DNA from: Nocardioides sp.
Lineage (GTDB): Bacteria; Actinomycetota; Actinomycetes; Propionibacteriales; Nocardioidaceae
Assembly: GCF_030149505.1 (NCBI RefSeq)
Contig: NZ_JASBRN010000031.1
Coordinates: 1-40,817 of the forward strand
Length of the DNA: 40,817 nt
Direction of reading: 5' to 3'
Position 1 is the stretch's first letter; every line of letters begins with the position of its first letter. Both the position numbers and the translations under genes were made by a program. Below are positions 6,297 to 13,708 of the stretch, piece by piece. Below the pieces are notes generated by a model. That model did not search any database. It was not told the origin of the DNA and saw only the letters and a list, made by a program, of their open reading frames with translations.

Positions 6297-6674
6297 ATGG
6301 CTGCGAGCACCGACACCATCCGCGAGGTCGTGGAGGCCTACGTCCGCCTCGTCGCCGACGGCAAGGCCACCGAGGTCGCCGACCTCTACGCCGACGACGC
6401 CACCGTCGAGGACCCGGTCGGCACCGAGGTGCGTCGGGGCCGCGAGGCGATCCTGGAGTTCTACGGCGGGCTCGAGGGCCTGGAGGCCAGCACCACGCTG
6501 CACCAGGTCAAGATCGCCGCGGGCGAGGCCGTCTTCTCCTTCGAGCTCATCACCAAGGTCGGCGACAAGAGCTACACCGTCTCCCCGATCGACCACATGG
6601 TCTTCGACGAGGACGGCAAGATCACCGCGATGCGGGCCTTCTGGGACCCCGCCACGGACATGTCGGTCTCCTGA
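6297..6674 (+). CDS. ksi: Steroid delta-isomerase-like protein (NTF2/SnoaL fold)
   Basis: The product has 125 residues, the length of classical 3-oxo-delta5-steroid isomerase, which moves the C5-C6 double bond of 3-ketosteroids into conjugation. Alignment from memory with the Comamonas testosteroni enzyme is close throughout: VVEAYV (Tyr15), LYADDATVEDPVGTE (Asp39), FYGG, and SPIDHMVFDEDGKI (Asp99). These three match the catalytic Tyr14, Asp38 and Asp99, so activity is plausible, more so than for a generic SnoaL-like protein. ATG start supported by AGGGAG 5 bases upstream. No other steroid gene is nearby; the KstR-like site suggests membership of a dispersed regulon. Confidence 0.8.
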   Translation: MAASTDTIREVVEAYVRLVADGKATEVADLYADDATVEDPVGTEVRRGREAILEFYGGLEGLEASTTLHQVKIAAGEAVFSFELITKVGDKSYTVSPIDHMVFDEDGKITAMRAFWDPATDMSVS

Positions 6675-6728
6675 CCCGCCGCTGACCCGGCCCCCGTCCG
6701 AGCCCCGGCCCCGCCTCCGAGCCCCGGC

Positions 6729-7658
6729 TCAGACCCGGGTGGCCGGCAGCGCCATCGCCACCGCGCCGCCGCGCGGCAGGTCGTGCCGCGCGGGCCGGGG
6801 CGGGCGCGCGCCGTGCGGCAGCACGACCGTGCCGAGGTCGACCAGCGCGGCCTCGGCGCACGCGAGGCCGCGCAGCACCCGCCGGTCCACGACCGCGCGG
6901 TCGGGTCCGGACTTCACGACCAGGCTCAGCCCGCTCGAGGCAGGCAGGTCGCCGCCGACGACGAACCGCCCGCCGTGGTCGGTGCGGCTGCGCGCCAGCA
7001 GGGTGCCGCGGGCGTCGCGCAGCTCCACGAGGGCGGCGTACGCCGGCGCGCCGGTGCTCGGGTCGACGACGGTCCCGGTGAAGGCGGCGCCCACCACCAG
7101 CTCGGCGGCGCCGGAGCGCGAGACGGGCGTCGCGGGCTCGACCAGGGCGAGCGCGACCTCGGTGGGCGCCCCGACCTGCGGCTCGACCAGCACGGGCGCG
7201 GACTGCCAGGCGCCCTTGGTGGCCCGGACGAGGTAGGTGGTGCTCGGCAGGCCGGAGAGGGTGAAGGCGCCCAGGCCGTCGGCGCGCACGGTGAAGACCC
7301 GACCGTCGGCCGCGGTCGCGGTGACCATCGCGAAGCGGGCGCGCTGCTCCTCGGCGTGCGCGACCTGCCCGCGGAGCACGGCGCCGCGGTCGAGGACGAC
7401 CTCCGTGGTCGTGCGCCAGCCGGCGCGCACCACGACCTCGACACGGGTGGCGGCCAGGCGGGTCGGGTCGGCGACCGAGCGCTCGTCGGTGACCTCGAGC
7501 ACCCAGCGCCCGGCGGGCAGGAAGAGGTCGGTCTCCTCGTGCCAGACCCGCCGGTGCCCGACGAGCCGGCCCTCGGCGTACCACGCCACCCGGGCCACGC
7601 AGGTCGAGGCGGCGAGGAGCCGCAGTCGGACGGTGCCGCGGTCTGCCCTGCGCTTCAT
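6729..7658 (-). CDS. Carboxypeptidase-regulatory-like domain protein without signal peptide
   Basis: The product has 309 residues and is built of beta-sandwich repeats of the carboxypeptidase regulatory / Cna-B-like type (for example DGLGAFTLSGLPSTTYLVRA and TDHGGRFVVGGDLPASSGLS). I see no signal peptide or membrane segment. It looks like a shortened paralogue of the next gene upstream: both have W-F/Y-rich starts, a TDER motif after a PAGRW or PPGTY turn, a GAxxxGxV strand, and a C-terminal Cys followed by LGxVxLP. Start ATG at 7658 supported by AGGAGG (7664-7669). Function unknown; such domains usually serve binding or spacing. A possible -10 (TACGTT, 7741-7746, minus strand) would give a leader of about 75 bases. 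Confidence 0.75.
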   Translation of the reverse strand: MKRRADRGTVRLRLLAASTCVARVAWYAEGRLVGHRRVWHEETDLFLPAGRWVLEVTDERSVADPTRLAATRVEVVVRAGWRTTTEVVLDRGAVLRGQVAHAEEQRARFAMVTATAADGRVFTVRADGLGAFTLSGLPSTTYLVRATKGAWQSAPVLVEPQVGAPTEVALALVEPATPVSRSGAAELVVGAAFTGTVVDPSTGAPAYAALVELRDARGTLLARSRTDHGGRFVVGGDLPASSGLSLVVKSGPDRAVVDRRVLRGLACAEAALVDLGTVVLPHGARPPRPARHDLPRGGAVAMALPATRV

Positions 7659-7740
7659 GGGTGCCTCCTCGTGGTGTGTGGTGCGTGGCTGGTGGGGTCG
7701 GTCGGTGGTGGTCGTCGTCGTGGTGCCTGGTCTCGTCGCG

Positions 7741-7825
7741 AACGTAGTCCTGCGCGGGGCACGTCCCACCCACCGATCGGGCACCGCCGCGCCACGGGTG
7801 GGTGACAGTGCGGCACCGATCGGTG
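7741..7825 (-). promoter_or_regulatory. Probable promoter region with repeated CACCGATCGG sites
   Basis: TACGTT (7741-7746, minus strand) could be the -10 of the 309-residue protein gene. Upstream lie CACCGATCGG at 7771-7780 and the perfect palindrome CACCGATCGGTG at 7814-7825, 43 bp apart, which may be regulator sites. No clear -35 is visible. Confidence 0.3.
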
Positions 7826-7875
7826 ACGTCGGTGGCCCGTCCGGGCCAGGCCGGTCGGCGGGGGTGGGTCAGGTG

Positions 7876-9216
7876 TCAGGCGGCGGGCTCGGCGGCTTCG
7901 CAGTTCGGGTCGTTCTGCGGGAAGCCGTCCTGCTGCTCGACCGGGAGGTAGGGCAGCGCCACCTCGCCGAGCTGGGTGGTGGTGCCGACCTTGAGCGCGA
8001 CGCCCGTCACCTCGGTGGCGCCGAACTTGCAGCGGTAGGGCTTCTCGCCGAGGTACGCCGAGCCGTTGGTCGGGTCGGGGTCGACGACAGCCGTGACGTC
8101 GGTCTGGGTCAACAGCTGCCCGCCGATGAAGAACTGACCCGTGGAGTCCGAGCGGGTCGTCGCGAGCAGGCGACCGTCCGCGGCGAAGAGCCGCACCCGC
8201 GCTCCCTCGAGGTCGAGCTCGGGGTGCTCGGCGTTGACGACGTACCCCTGCACCGACGCGGCGGCCTTGGTCCAGGTGAAGACGCTGACCAGGTCGGCCC
8301 CGCCGTTCCCCGGGACCTTGGCGCCGTCGATGGCGCCCTCCTGCGGGAGCCAGCTGCCGACCCCGGGGGCGACCATGCGGTACTTCCCCGGGTAGAGCCC
8401 GGCGAAGACGGCCTTGCCGCGGCGAGCCTTCACCGTCCAGAACTGGCCCGTGGCCTTGCTGACGGCGGTCACGAACGCGGTCTCGCGCATCGTCTCCCCG
8501 CCGGCACGCAGCCGGACCTGGAGCTTGCCGGCGCGCTGGTTGAGCGCGATGGCCGTGTTGGCGCGGTCGCCGGGGCGCAGGCCCCGGACGAAGGTGCTGC
8601 GCCCGACCCAGGTCTTGGTGCGCTCGTAGGTGAAGACCGAGTAACTGCCGATGGGGAGTCCGCCGATCGCGAACTGGCCCTTGCCGTTGGCCTTGGTCTC
8701 GAAGGACTGCTCGTTGCTGTTGGCCGCCACGACCCGGGCGCCGCCGGCGGGCTTCCCTCCGGCCCGGACGGTGCCGGTGATCGCGGCACCGGGCTGCATC
8801 CGCACGTTGCGCTGCACGAAGTCGCCGGAGCGGACCCGGACCTTGAGGTCGGTCGGCGCGAACTTGTCGACGTTGTAGGCCGGTCGCTCGTCGGTGAACT
8901 GGAGGTAGTAGGTGCCCGGGGGCAGCGAGATCGAGTAGATCCCGTTGGTGACCTTGCGCGAGCCCAGGAAGCGCCAGTCGGCATCGAACCAGCGCATCTT
9001 CACCGGGAAGCCGCCGGGACGGATCTCGCCGGTCACCTCGCCCTTGGACGCCGCGTCGGCGGCCGGCGCGGCGACGGTGACCGCGCCGAGCGCGGCCAGC
9101 ACGGCCAGGACGAGCGCGAGCACGGTCGCTGCCGCGGTGCTGCGGGCGGCGGTGCTGCGCGCGGCCGGGCCGGTTGCCGGGCCGGTGGCCGGGCCGGTGA
9201 CGGTGGCGGTCCCCAT
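7876..9216 (-). CDS. Secreted carboxypeptidase-regulatory-like repeat protein
   Basis: The product has 446 residues. After a low-complexity N terminus (GPATGPATGPA, RSTAARSTAA) comes a hydrophobic signal sequence, with probable cleavage after ADA near residue 50. The mature part consists of about four beta-sandwich modules of carboxypeptidase-regulatory type (GTYYLQFTDE, GKGQFAIGGLPIGSYSVFTY, GKAVFAGLYPGKYRM, STGQFFIGG). No catalytic domain is visible, so it is probably a surface or matrix protein; ligand unknown. ATG at 9216 is supported by GGAG 6 bases upstream. Its promoter region carries four phased hexamers that suggest tight regulation. A paralogue without signal peptide lies immediately downstream. 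Confidence 0.78.
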   Translation of the reverse strand: MGTATVTGPATGPATGPAARSTAARSTAAATVLALVLAVLAALGAVTVAAPAADAASKGEVTGEIRPGGFPVKMRWFDADWRFLGSRKVTNGIYSISLPPGTYYLQFTDERPAYNVDKFAPTDLKVRVRSGDFVQRNVRMQPGAAITGTVRAGGKPAGGARVVAANSNEQSFETKANGKGQFAIGGLPIGSYSVFTYERTKTWVGRSTFVRGLRPGDRANTAIALNQRAGKLQVRLRAGGETMRETAFVTAVSKATGQFWTVKARRGKAVFAGLYPGKYRMVAPGVGSWLPQEGAIDGAKVPGNGGADLVSVFTWTKAAASVQGYVVNAEHPELDLEGARVRLFAADGRLLATTRSDSTGQFFIGGQLLTQTDVTAVVDPDPTNGSAYLGEKPYRCKFGATEVTGVALKVGTTTQLGEVALPYLPVEQQDGFPQNDPNCEAAEPAA

Positions 9217-9268
9217 GACGTGCTCCGGGTGGGTCGGCGGTCGTCCGGGTGACGACCTCGTGGGAACC

Positions 9269-9323
9269 ACCGTAGGGACACGACCTTCAGTGCGGCTCAA
9301 GATCGCCTCAAGGTCGTCTCAGT
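9269..9323 (-). promoter_or_regulatory. Promoter with four direct repeats at 11-bp period
   Basis: On the plus strand CTTCAG (9285), CTCAAG (9296), CTCAAG (9307) and CTCAGT (9318) start exactly 11 bp apart. On the minus strand they read CTTGAG-type units leading toward a possible -10 TACGGT (9269-9274) 10 bp further on, so the last units cover the -35 zone. This layout is typical of response regulators or SARP-type activators that bind head-to-tail on one DNA face. The outermost repeat overlaps the stop codon of the neighbouring ATPase gene. Confidence 0.5.
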
Positions 9324-11406
9324 TCTCCAGGGGCTCTCCAGGAGCGGTCGACGGAGCGGTCGCGGGGGTGGCCGCAGGCGGCGGGCCCAGCTCGGTCGGC
9401 AGGTCCTCGGCGTGCAGCACCAGCAGGCTGGTCACGGCGCGGGTGAGGCAGACGTAGAGGCGGCGCAGCCCGGTGAGCCGGTCGTGCTCGGCGGCCACGA
9501 CCGCAGCGGGCTCGAGCAGGAGCACGTGGTCGAACTCCAGGCCCTTGGCCAGGCCCGCGGCGACCACCTCGACCCGCGCCTCGACACTGAAGTCGTCACT
9601 GGCGTCGCTGCGGCCCAGTACGCGGTGGTCGCGGCCCGCCAGCGCGCGCGAGACCTCCTCGACCAGCGCGTCGGGTACGACGACACCGACCGACCCCTGG
9701 CGCTCCAGCAGCCGCGCGAGACGACCGGGCAGCTCGGCGACCGGGTCACCCACGCGGTCCACCAGCAGTTCGCCGCGCGCCCGCCGCACCGAGGTCGGCG
9801 GCGCGAGGCCGGGGGCGACGTGGGGGAGCAGCCCGGCGGCGTACTCGATCACCTGGCCGGGGACGCGGTAGCCACGCGTGAGCTGCTCGACGTGCGCGTC
9901 GGCCTTGCCGAGGTGGGCCAGCGCCTCCTCCCAGGACCGCGCACCCCACGGGGTCGTGGCCTGGGCGAGGTCGCCGAGCACGGTGACCGATCCGGTGCTG
10001 GAGCGGCGGGCGAGCGCGCGCAGCATCATCGGGGAGAGGTCCTGGGCCTCGTCGGCGACCAGGTGGCCGACCGAGCCGGTGCGCTCGACCAGGTCGCGCA
10101 GCTCGTCGAGCAGCACGGCGTCGGCCAGCGTCCAGCGCGCGGTGCCGGCGCTGCGCGGCGGGCTGGGCCACAGCAGTGCGCGCTGCTCGCCCTCGTCCAG
10201 CACACCGTCGGCCGCCGCGGCGAGCGCGTCGGCGTCCGAGAGCAGCCGGTGCAGCAGCCGGGCCGGGTCGACCGCCGGCCACAGCGCCTTGACGTACGCC
10301 TTGACCGGGGCGCTGCGGGCGACGGCGTCCTGCACCCGGTCGTCGGGGGACTCGCCCCCCTCCTCCATCCGCAGCAGCACCCGGTGGGCGAGGGCCTGGC
10401 CCAGCATCGCGCCGGCCGCGGCGTACCTCACACCGCGCGTGCGCAGGCCGGCGAGCACCTCCTCCACCTCGTGGACCGGCACCCGCCACCGCCGCGCGCC
10501 GCGGGGCACGACGAGCGCCTCGGTCGGAGTACCGATGCCGGACCACACGGCGCGACGCAGCACCTCGGCCATCCGTGCGTCGCCCTTGAGCGTGGCCACG
10601 GCGTCGGGCTCGACCGCGCGCACCCCCTTGCCGGGCGGCAGCGGCTTCGTCACCAGCTCCTCGATGGTCGCCTGGGTCGCCTCGACCTCGCCGAGGGCAG
10701 GCAGCACGTCGCGGATGTAGCGCAGGAAGCTCGCGTTGGGCCCGACCACCAGCACCCCTTGGCGGCCCAGCTGCTCGCGGTGGGCGTAGAGCAGGTACGC
10801 CGCGCGGTGCAGGCCCACCGCGGTCTTGCCGGTGCCCGGGGCGCCCTGGACGCAGATCGACCGCGACAGGTCGGCGCGGACGATCACGTCCTGCTCGGGC
10901 TGGATCGTGGCGACGATGTCGCGCATCGGGCCGACGCGCGGCCGCTCGATCTCGGCCTCGAGGATCGCGCTGTGCTCGGCGCCCCGCCCGTGCGTGAGCG
11001 GCTCGTCCTCGAACCCGGTCAGCTCTCCGCGCTGGAAGCCGTAGCGCCGCCGCAGCCCCACGCCCATCGGTTCGGTGCTGCTGGCGCGGTAGAACGGCGT
11101 GCTCACCGGGGCACGCCAGTCCACGACCAGCGCGTCGCCGTCGGGGCCGGTCACGTGCCGGCGCCCGATGTGGAAGGACTCGCCCCCGTGCCCGGCGCCC
11201 TCGTAGTCGAGCCGGCCGAAGAAGAGCGGCACCGTGGGGTCGTCGGCCAGCTGCTTCATCCGCAGCGCGAACGTGGACTCCAGGAACTCCCGGCTGACCC
11301 AGTCCGCGGCCGCGCTGCCGTCCATCGAGGCAGTCCGCTCGCGCATCCGGGCCAGCTGCCGCCGCGACTCCGCGAGGTGCCCCCGCTCGCGGTCGAGCTC
11401 GGTCAA
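9319..11406 (-). CDS. helR: HelD/HelR-type UvrD-like ATPase (RNA polymerase remodeller)
   Basis: The product has 695 residues, normal for actinobacterial HelD. It has an N-terminal coiled coil (about 1-55, the arm that reaches the polymerase secondary channel in known structures), Walker A GAPGTGKT (188-195), the insert that includes the clamp-opening arm, Walker B VADEAQDLSP (about 452), and late UvrD motifs (GRDHRV, GLAKGLEFDHVLLLEP, LYVCLTRA). HelD proteins release stalled or inactive RNA polymerase; in some actinobacteria the HelR type also displaces rifampicin. Start is probably TTG at 11406, five bases after GGAGG; the open frame further upstream runs into the DUF2236 gene. It is 43 bases downstream of that gene, probably in one operon. 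HelR versus other HelD class is inference. Confidence 0.82.
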   Translation of the reverse strand: MTELDRERGHLAESRRQLARMRERTASMDGSAAADWVSREFLESTFALRMKQLADDPTVPLFFGRLDYEGAGHGGESFHIGRRHVTGPDGDALVVDWRAPVSTPFYRASSTEPMGVGLRRRYGFQRGELTGFEDEPLTHGRGAEHSAILEAEIERPRVGPMRDIVATIQPEQDVIVRADLSRSICVQGAPGTGKTAVGLHRAAYLLYAHREQLGRQGVLVVGPNASFLRYIRDVLPALGEVEATQATIEELVTKPLPPGKGVRAVEPDAVATLKGDARMAEVLRRAVWSGIGTPTEALVVPRGARRWRVPVHEVEEVLAGLRTRGVRYAAAGAMLGQALAHRVLLRMEEGGESPDDRVQDAVARSAPVKAYVKALWPAVDPARLLHRLLSDADALAAAADGVLDEGEQRALLWPSPPRSAGTARWTLADAVLLDELRDLVERTGSVGHLVADEAQDLSPMMLRALARRSSTGSVTVLGDLAQATTPWGARSWEEALAHLGKADAHVEQLTRGYRVPGQVIEYAAGLLPHVAPGLAPPTSVRRARGELLVDRVGDPVAELPGRLARLLERQGSVGVVVPDALVEEVSRALAGRDHRVLGRSDASDDFSVEARVEVVAAGLAKGLEFDHVLLLEPAAVVAAEHDRLTGLRRLYVCLTRAVTSLLVLHAEDLPTELGPPPAATPATAPSTAPGEPLEN

Positions 11407-11449
11407 CGCGACCTCCGGGGTGCGACGGGTCCAGGGCGGACCCCGCACC

Positions 11450-12343
11450 TTAGGCCGAGGTGACGCCGGCCTCCACCGGTTTCTGCTCCACCGCCGGGGC
11501 GGCACTCATCGCCCACCGGATGGTCCCGGTGGCCGCGCCCCCGAGCACCTTCACGACCGTGCGCTCGGCGACCGGCATGAGCGGCAGGCGCAGCGGGACA
11601 CGGGTCCACGCGGGCATCAGCCCCACGGCCGCGGCCACGAGCACGAAGTACGCCGGCCGGGCGACCAGCGGGATGGGCGGGCGCAGCACGACGTACCGCA
11701 CGGCCTCGCGCGCCTCGGGCGTGGCGCGCAGCTCGGGGCGGTAGGACGCCAGGGCCTCCTCGAGCTCGGCCTCGGTCGTGGGCGGGTCGAGCACGCCCAG
11801 GCGGCGGCCGACCTCGGCGATCTGCGCGACGTACTCGTCGCGGCCGGCCTGGTCCAGCGGCCGCGCGCCGTAGACCTGGTGGGCCAGCAGGAAGGACTGC
11901 GCCTCGGCCACGTGGACCCAGCGCAGCAGGTGCGGGTCGGAGGCGGCGTACGGCGTGCCGTCGGGCATCATCCCGGTGACCTTGGCGTGGATCCGGCGCA
12001 CCGCCTCGCACGCGGCCTCGGCGTCCTCGGCGTGGCCGAAGGTCGTGACCGCCAGGAAGGTGCTGGTGCGGGCGAGGCGGCCGAGCATGTCGCCGCGGAA
12101 CCCGCTGTGCTCGGAGACCGCCCGCATCGCAGCCGGGTGCATGGTCTGCAGCAGCAGGGCCCGGATGCCGCCGACGAACATGCTGGCGTCGCCGTGGACG
12201 CGCACGATCGCGCTGCCGGGCTCGAACCAGCGCGGGCCGGGGCGGCCGTGGATTCGTTCGCGCTGCCGGGGACCGTCGGGCCCGGCGACCCGGGCGAACA
12301 CCGCAGCACCCAGCCGGTCGCGGGTGGAGTCGAGCAGCTTCAC
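11450..12343 (-). CDS. DUF2236 / MpaB-type oxygenase family protein
   Basis: The product has 297 residues. Typical DUF2236 features are ARxxGxxAIVRVHGD near the start, MFVGGIRALLLQTMHPAAMR, GFRGDMLGRLARTSTFL, FGHAEDAEAACEAVRRIH and LLRWVHVAEAQSFLLAHQVY. Conserved His and Arg residues of this family bind heme b in the latex-clearing-protein relatives, so an oxidoreductase role is plausible, but the substrate is unknown. There is no signal peptide. GTG start at 12343 chosen from the -10 TAGGCT 7 bases upstream (leaderless). It is the first gene of a probable two-gene operon with the HelD/HelR-like gene. Confidence 0.82.
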   Translation of the reverse strand: MKLLDSTRDRLGAAVFARVAGPDGPRQRERIHGRPGPRWFEPGSAIVRVHGDASMFVGGIRALLLQTMHPAAMRAVSEHSGFRGDMLGRLARTSTFLAVTTFGHAEDAEAACEAVRRIHAKVTGMMPDGTPYAASDPHLLRWVHVAEAQSFLLAHQVYGARPLDQAGRDEYVAQIAEVGRRLGVLDPPTTEAELEEALASYRPELRATPEAREAVRYVVLRPPIPLVARPAYFVLVAAAVGLMPAWTRVPLRLPLMPVAERTVVKVLGGAATGTIRWAMSAAPAVEQKPVEAGVTSA

Positions 12344-12350
12344 GCCCCCG

Positions 12351-12356
12351 AGCCTA
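12351..12356 (-). promoter_or_regulatory. -10 element TAGGCT of the DUF2236-HelR operon
   Basis: It ends 7 bases before the GTG at 12343 on the minus strand. The shared-stem hairpin at 12373-12438 lies immediately upstream and would isolate this promoter from serA read-through. Confidence 0.6.
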
Positions 12357-12372
12357 GGAAGGGGCGCCAAGA

Positions 12373-12438
12373 GGGGTAGTCCGAATCATTTCTGATACCC
12401 AGCGCGCGCCGAGGATCAGAAATGATTCGGAGTACCCC
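12373..12438. terminator. Long two-part hairpin downstream of serA (family member 2)
   Basis: Bases 12373-12396 pair with 12415-12438 in 23 of 24 positions around an 18-base loop. The outer part is GGGGTAGTCCGAA opposite TTCGGAGTACCCC, with a G.G mismatch at the seventh pair, the same place as the A.C mismatch of the hairpin at 5421-5488. The inner stem (TCATTTCTGAT) is AT-rich and unlike the inner stem of the first hairpin. It begins 5 bases after the serA stop, so it probably terminates serA. Confidence 0.75.
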
Positions 12439-12442
12439 GCGC

Positions 12443-13642
12443 TCAGGCCTCGAACCCCCGCACCCACAGGCAGTGCTCGGACTCGCCCAGGGTCGCCAGC
12501 ACCTCGGTGGGGAGCGGGCCGTCGACGTCGGTGACGACGTAGCCCTGCTCGCCGGTGGTGGCGAGGTACTGCCCGGTGACGTTGACGCCCGAGGCCGCGA
12601 CCAGCGCGTTGACCTCGGCGAGCACCCCGGGGACGTTGTGGTGCAGGAAGCCGACCCGGGTGCCGGTGTGCAGCTGGGGCGCCATGACCGCAGGCAGGTT
12701 GACCGACAGCTCGGTGCGTCCCTCGAGCACGAAGCCGGCCAGCTTGTTGGCGACGAAGTGCCCGATCTCCTCCTGCGCCTCCTGGGTCGAGCCGCCGACG
12801 TGCGGGGTGAGGATGACGTTGTCGAGGCCGCGCAGCGGGGACTCGAAGGCGTCGCCCTGGGCCTTGGGCTCGACCGGGAAGACGTCGAGAGCGGCGCCGG
12901 CGATGTGGCCCGACAGGATGTGTTCGCGCAGCGACTCGGTGTCCACGACCATGCCGCGGGCGGCGTTGATGAACAGCGAGCGCGGCTTCATCTTCGCGAA
13001 CTGCTCGGCGCCGAAGAGCCCGGCGTTGCCGGGGCGGCCGTCGACGTGCAGCGACACCACGTCGGCGCGCTCGAGCAGCTCGTCGAGGGTCTTCATCCGC
13101 TGGGCGTTGCCGTGCGCGAGCCGGTCGGCGGTGTCGAAGAAGATGACCCGCAGGCCCATGGACTCCGCCAGGTTGGAGAGCTGGGTGCCGATGTTGCCGT
13201 AGCCGACGATGCCGAGGGTCCGACCGCGGATCTCGTGGGATCCCTTGGCGGACTTGTCCCAGACCCCGGCGTGCATCTTCTCGGTCTTCTCGGCCAGCCG
13301 GCGCGCGAGCATGATGATCTCGCCGATGACCAGCTCCACGACGCTGCGGGTGTTGGAGTACGGCGCGTTGAAGACCGCGATCCCGCGCTCGGCCGCACCG
13401 GCGAGGTCGACCTGGTTGGTGCCGATGCAGAAGCACCCGACCGCGAGCAGGTCCGGGGCGTGGTCGAGGACCTTCGTGGTGACCGTGGTGTTGGACCGGA
13501 TGCCCAGCAGGTTCACGCCCGGCAACCGCTCGACCAGCTCGGCCTCGGAGAGGGAGCCCTGGAGCAGCTCGACCTCGAAGCCGCGGTCGGTGAGGACCTC
13601 GACGGCCAGCGGATGGATGTTCTCGAGCAGCAGCGCCTTCAC
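12443..13642 (-). CDS. serA: D-3-phosphoglycerate dehydrogenase
   Basis: The product has 399 residues. It oxidises 3-phosphoglycerate to 3-phosphohydroxypyruvate with NAD, the first step of serine synthesis. The NAD-binding motif GYGNIG is at 147-152 and the catalytic residues of the D-2-hydroxyacid dehydrogenase family are R229 (INAARG), E258 (FPVEP) and H281 (TPHVGGST). A C-terminal ACT domain (about 328-399) indicates the serine-sensitive short type resembling E. coli SerA (410 residues), rather than the longer mycobacterial form with an extra intervening domain. The GTG start at 13642 lies 7 bases after TACCCT, a leaderless arrangement. No other serine genes are nearby. Confidence 0.93.
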   Translation of the reverse strand: MKALLLENIHPLAVEVLTDRGFEVELLQGSLSEAELVERLPGVNLLGIRSNTTVTTKVLDHAPDLLAVGCFCIGTNQVDLAGAAERGIAVFNAPYSNTRSVVELVIGEIIMLARRLAEKTEKMHAGVWDKSAKGSHEIRGRTLGIVGYGNIGTQLSNLAESMGLRVIFFDTADRLAHGNAQRMKTLDELLERADVVSLHVDGRPGNAGLFGAEQFAKMKPRSLFINAARGMVVDTESLREHILSGHIAGAALDVFPVEPKAQGDAFESPLRGLDNVILTPHVGGSTQEAQEEIGHFVANKLAGFVLEGRTELSVNLPAVMAPQLHTGTRVGFLHHNVPGVLAEVNALVAASGVNVTGQYLATTGEQGYVVTDVDGPLPTEVLATLGESEHCLWVRGFEA

Positions 13643-13649
13643 CCGTCCC

Positions 13650-13655
13650 AGGGTA
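13650..13655 (-). promoter_or_regulatory. -10 element TACCCT of serA
   Basis: It ends 7 bases before the GTG at 13642 on the minus strand, consistent with a leaderless transcript. Confidence 0.6.
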
Positions 13656-13708
13656 GGCGCGCGTCCGGGACCGGCCGAACCGGCGACGTACGGCGGACAG
13701 CCGGCGGC

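Noticed and set aside
7237..9252. 671-residue plus-strand open frame opposite the secreted repeat protein
   Set aside because: Composition is that of an antisense shadow; the minus strand has a signal peptide, repeated domains and a ribosome-binding site.
9285..9323. Assignment of the 11-bp repeats to PhoP (PHO box)
   Set aside because: The period fits, but the repeated word CTCAAG is not the GTTCAC-like PHO unit, so the regulator is left open.
9412..11463. 683-residue plus-strand open frame opposite the HelD-type gene
   Set aside because: His/Gly/Gln-rich antisense shadow; the minus strand carries Walker and UvrD motifs.
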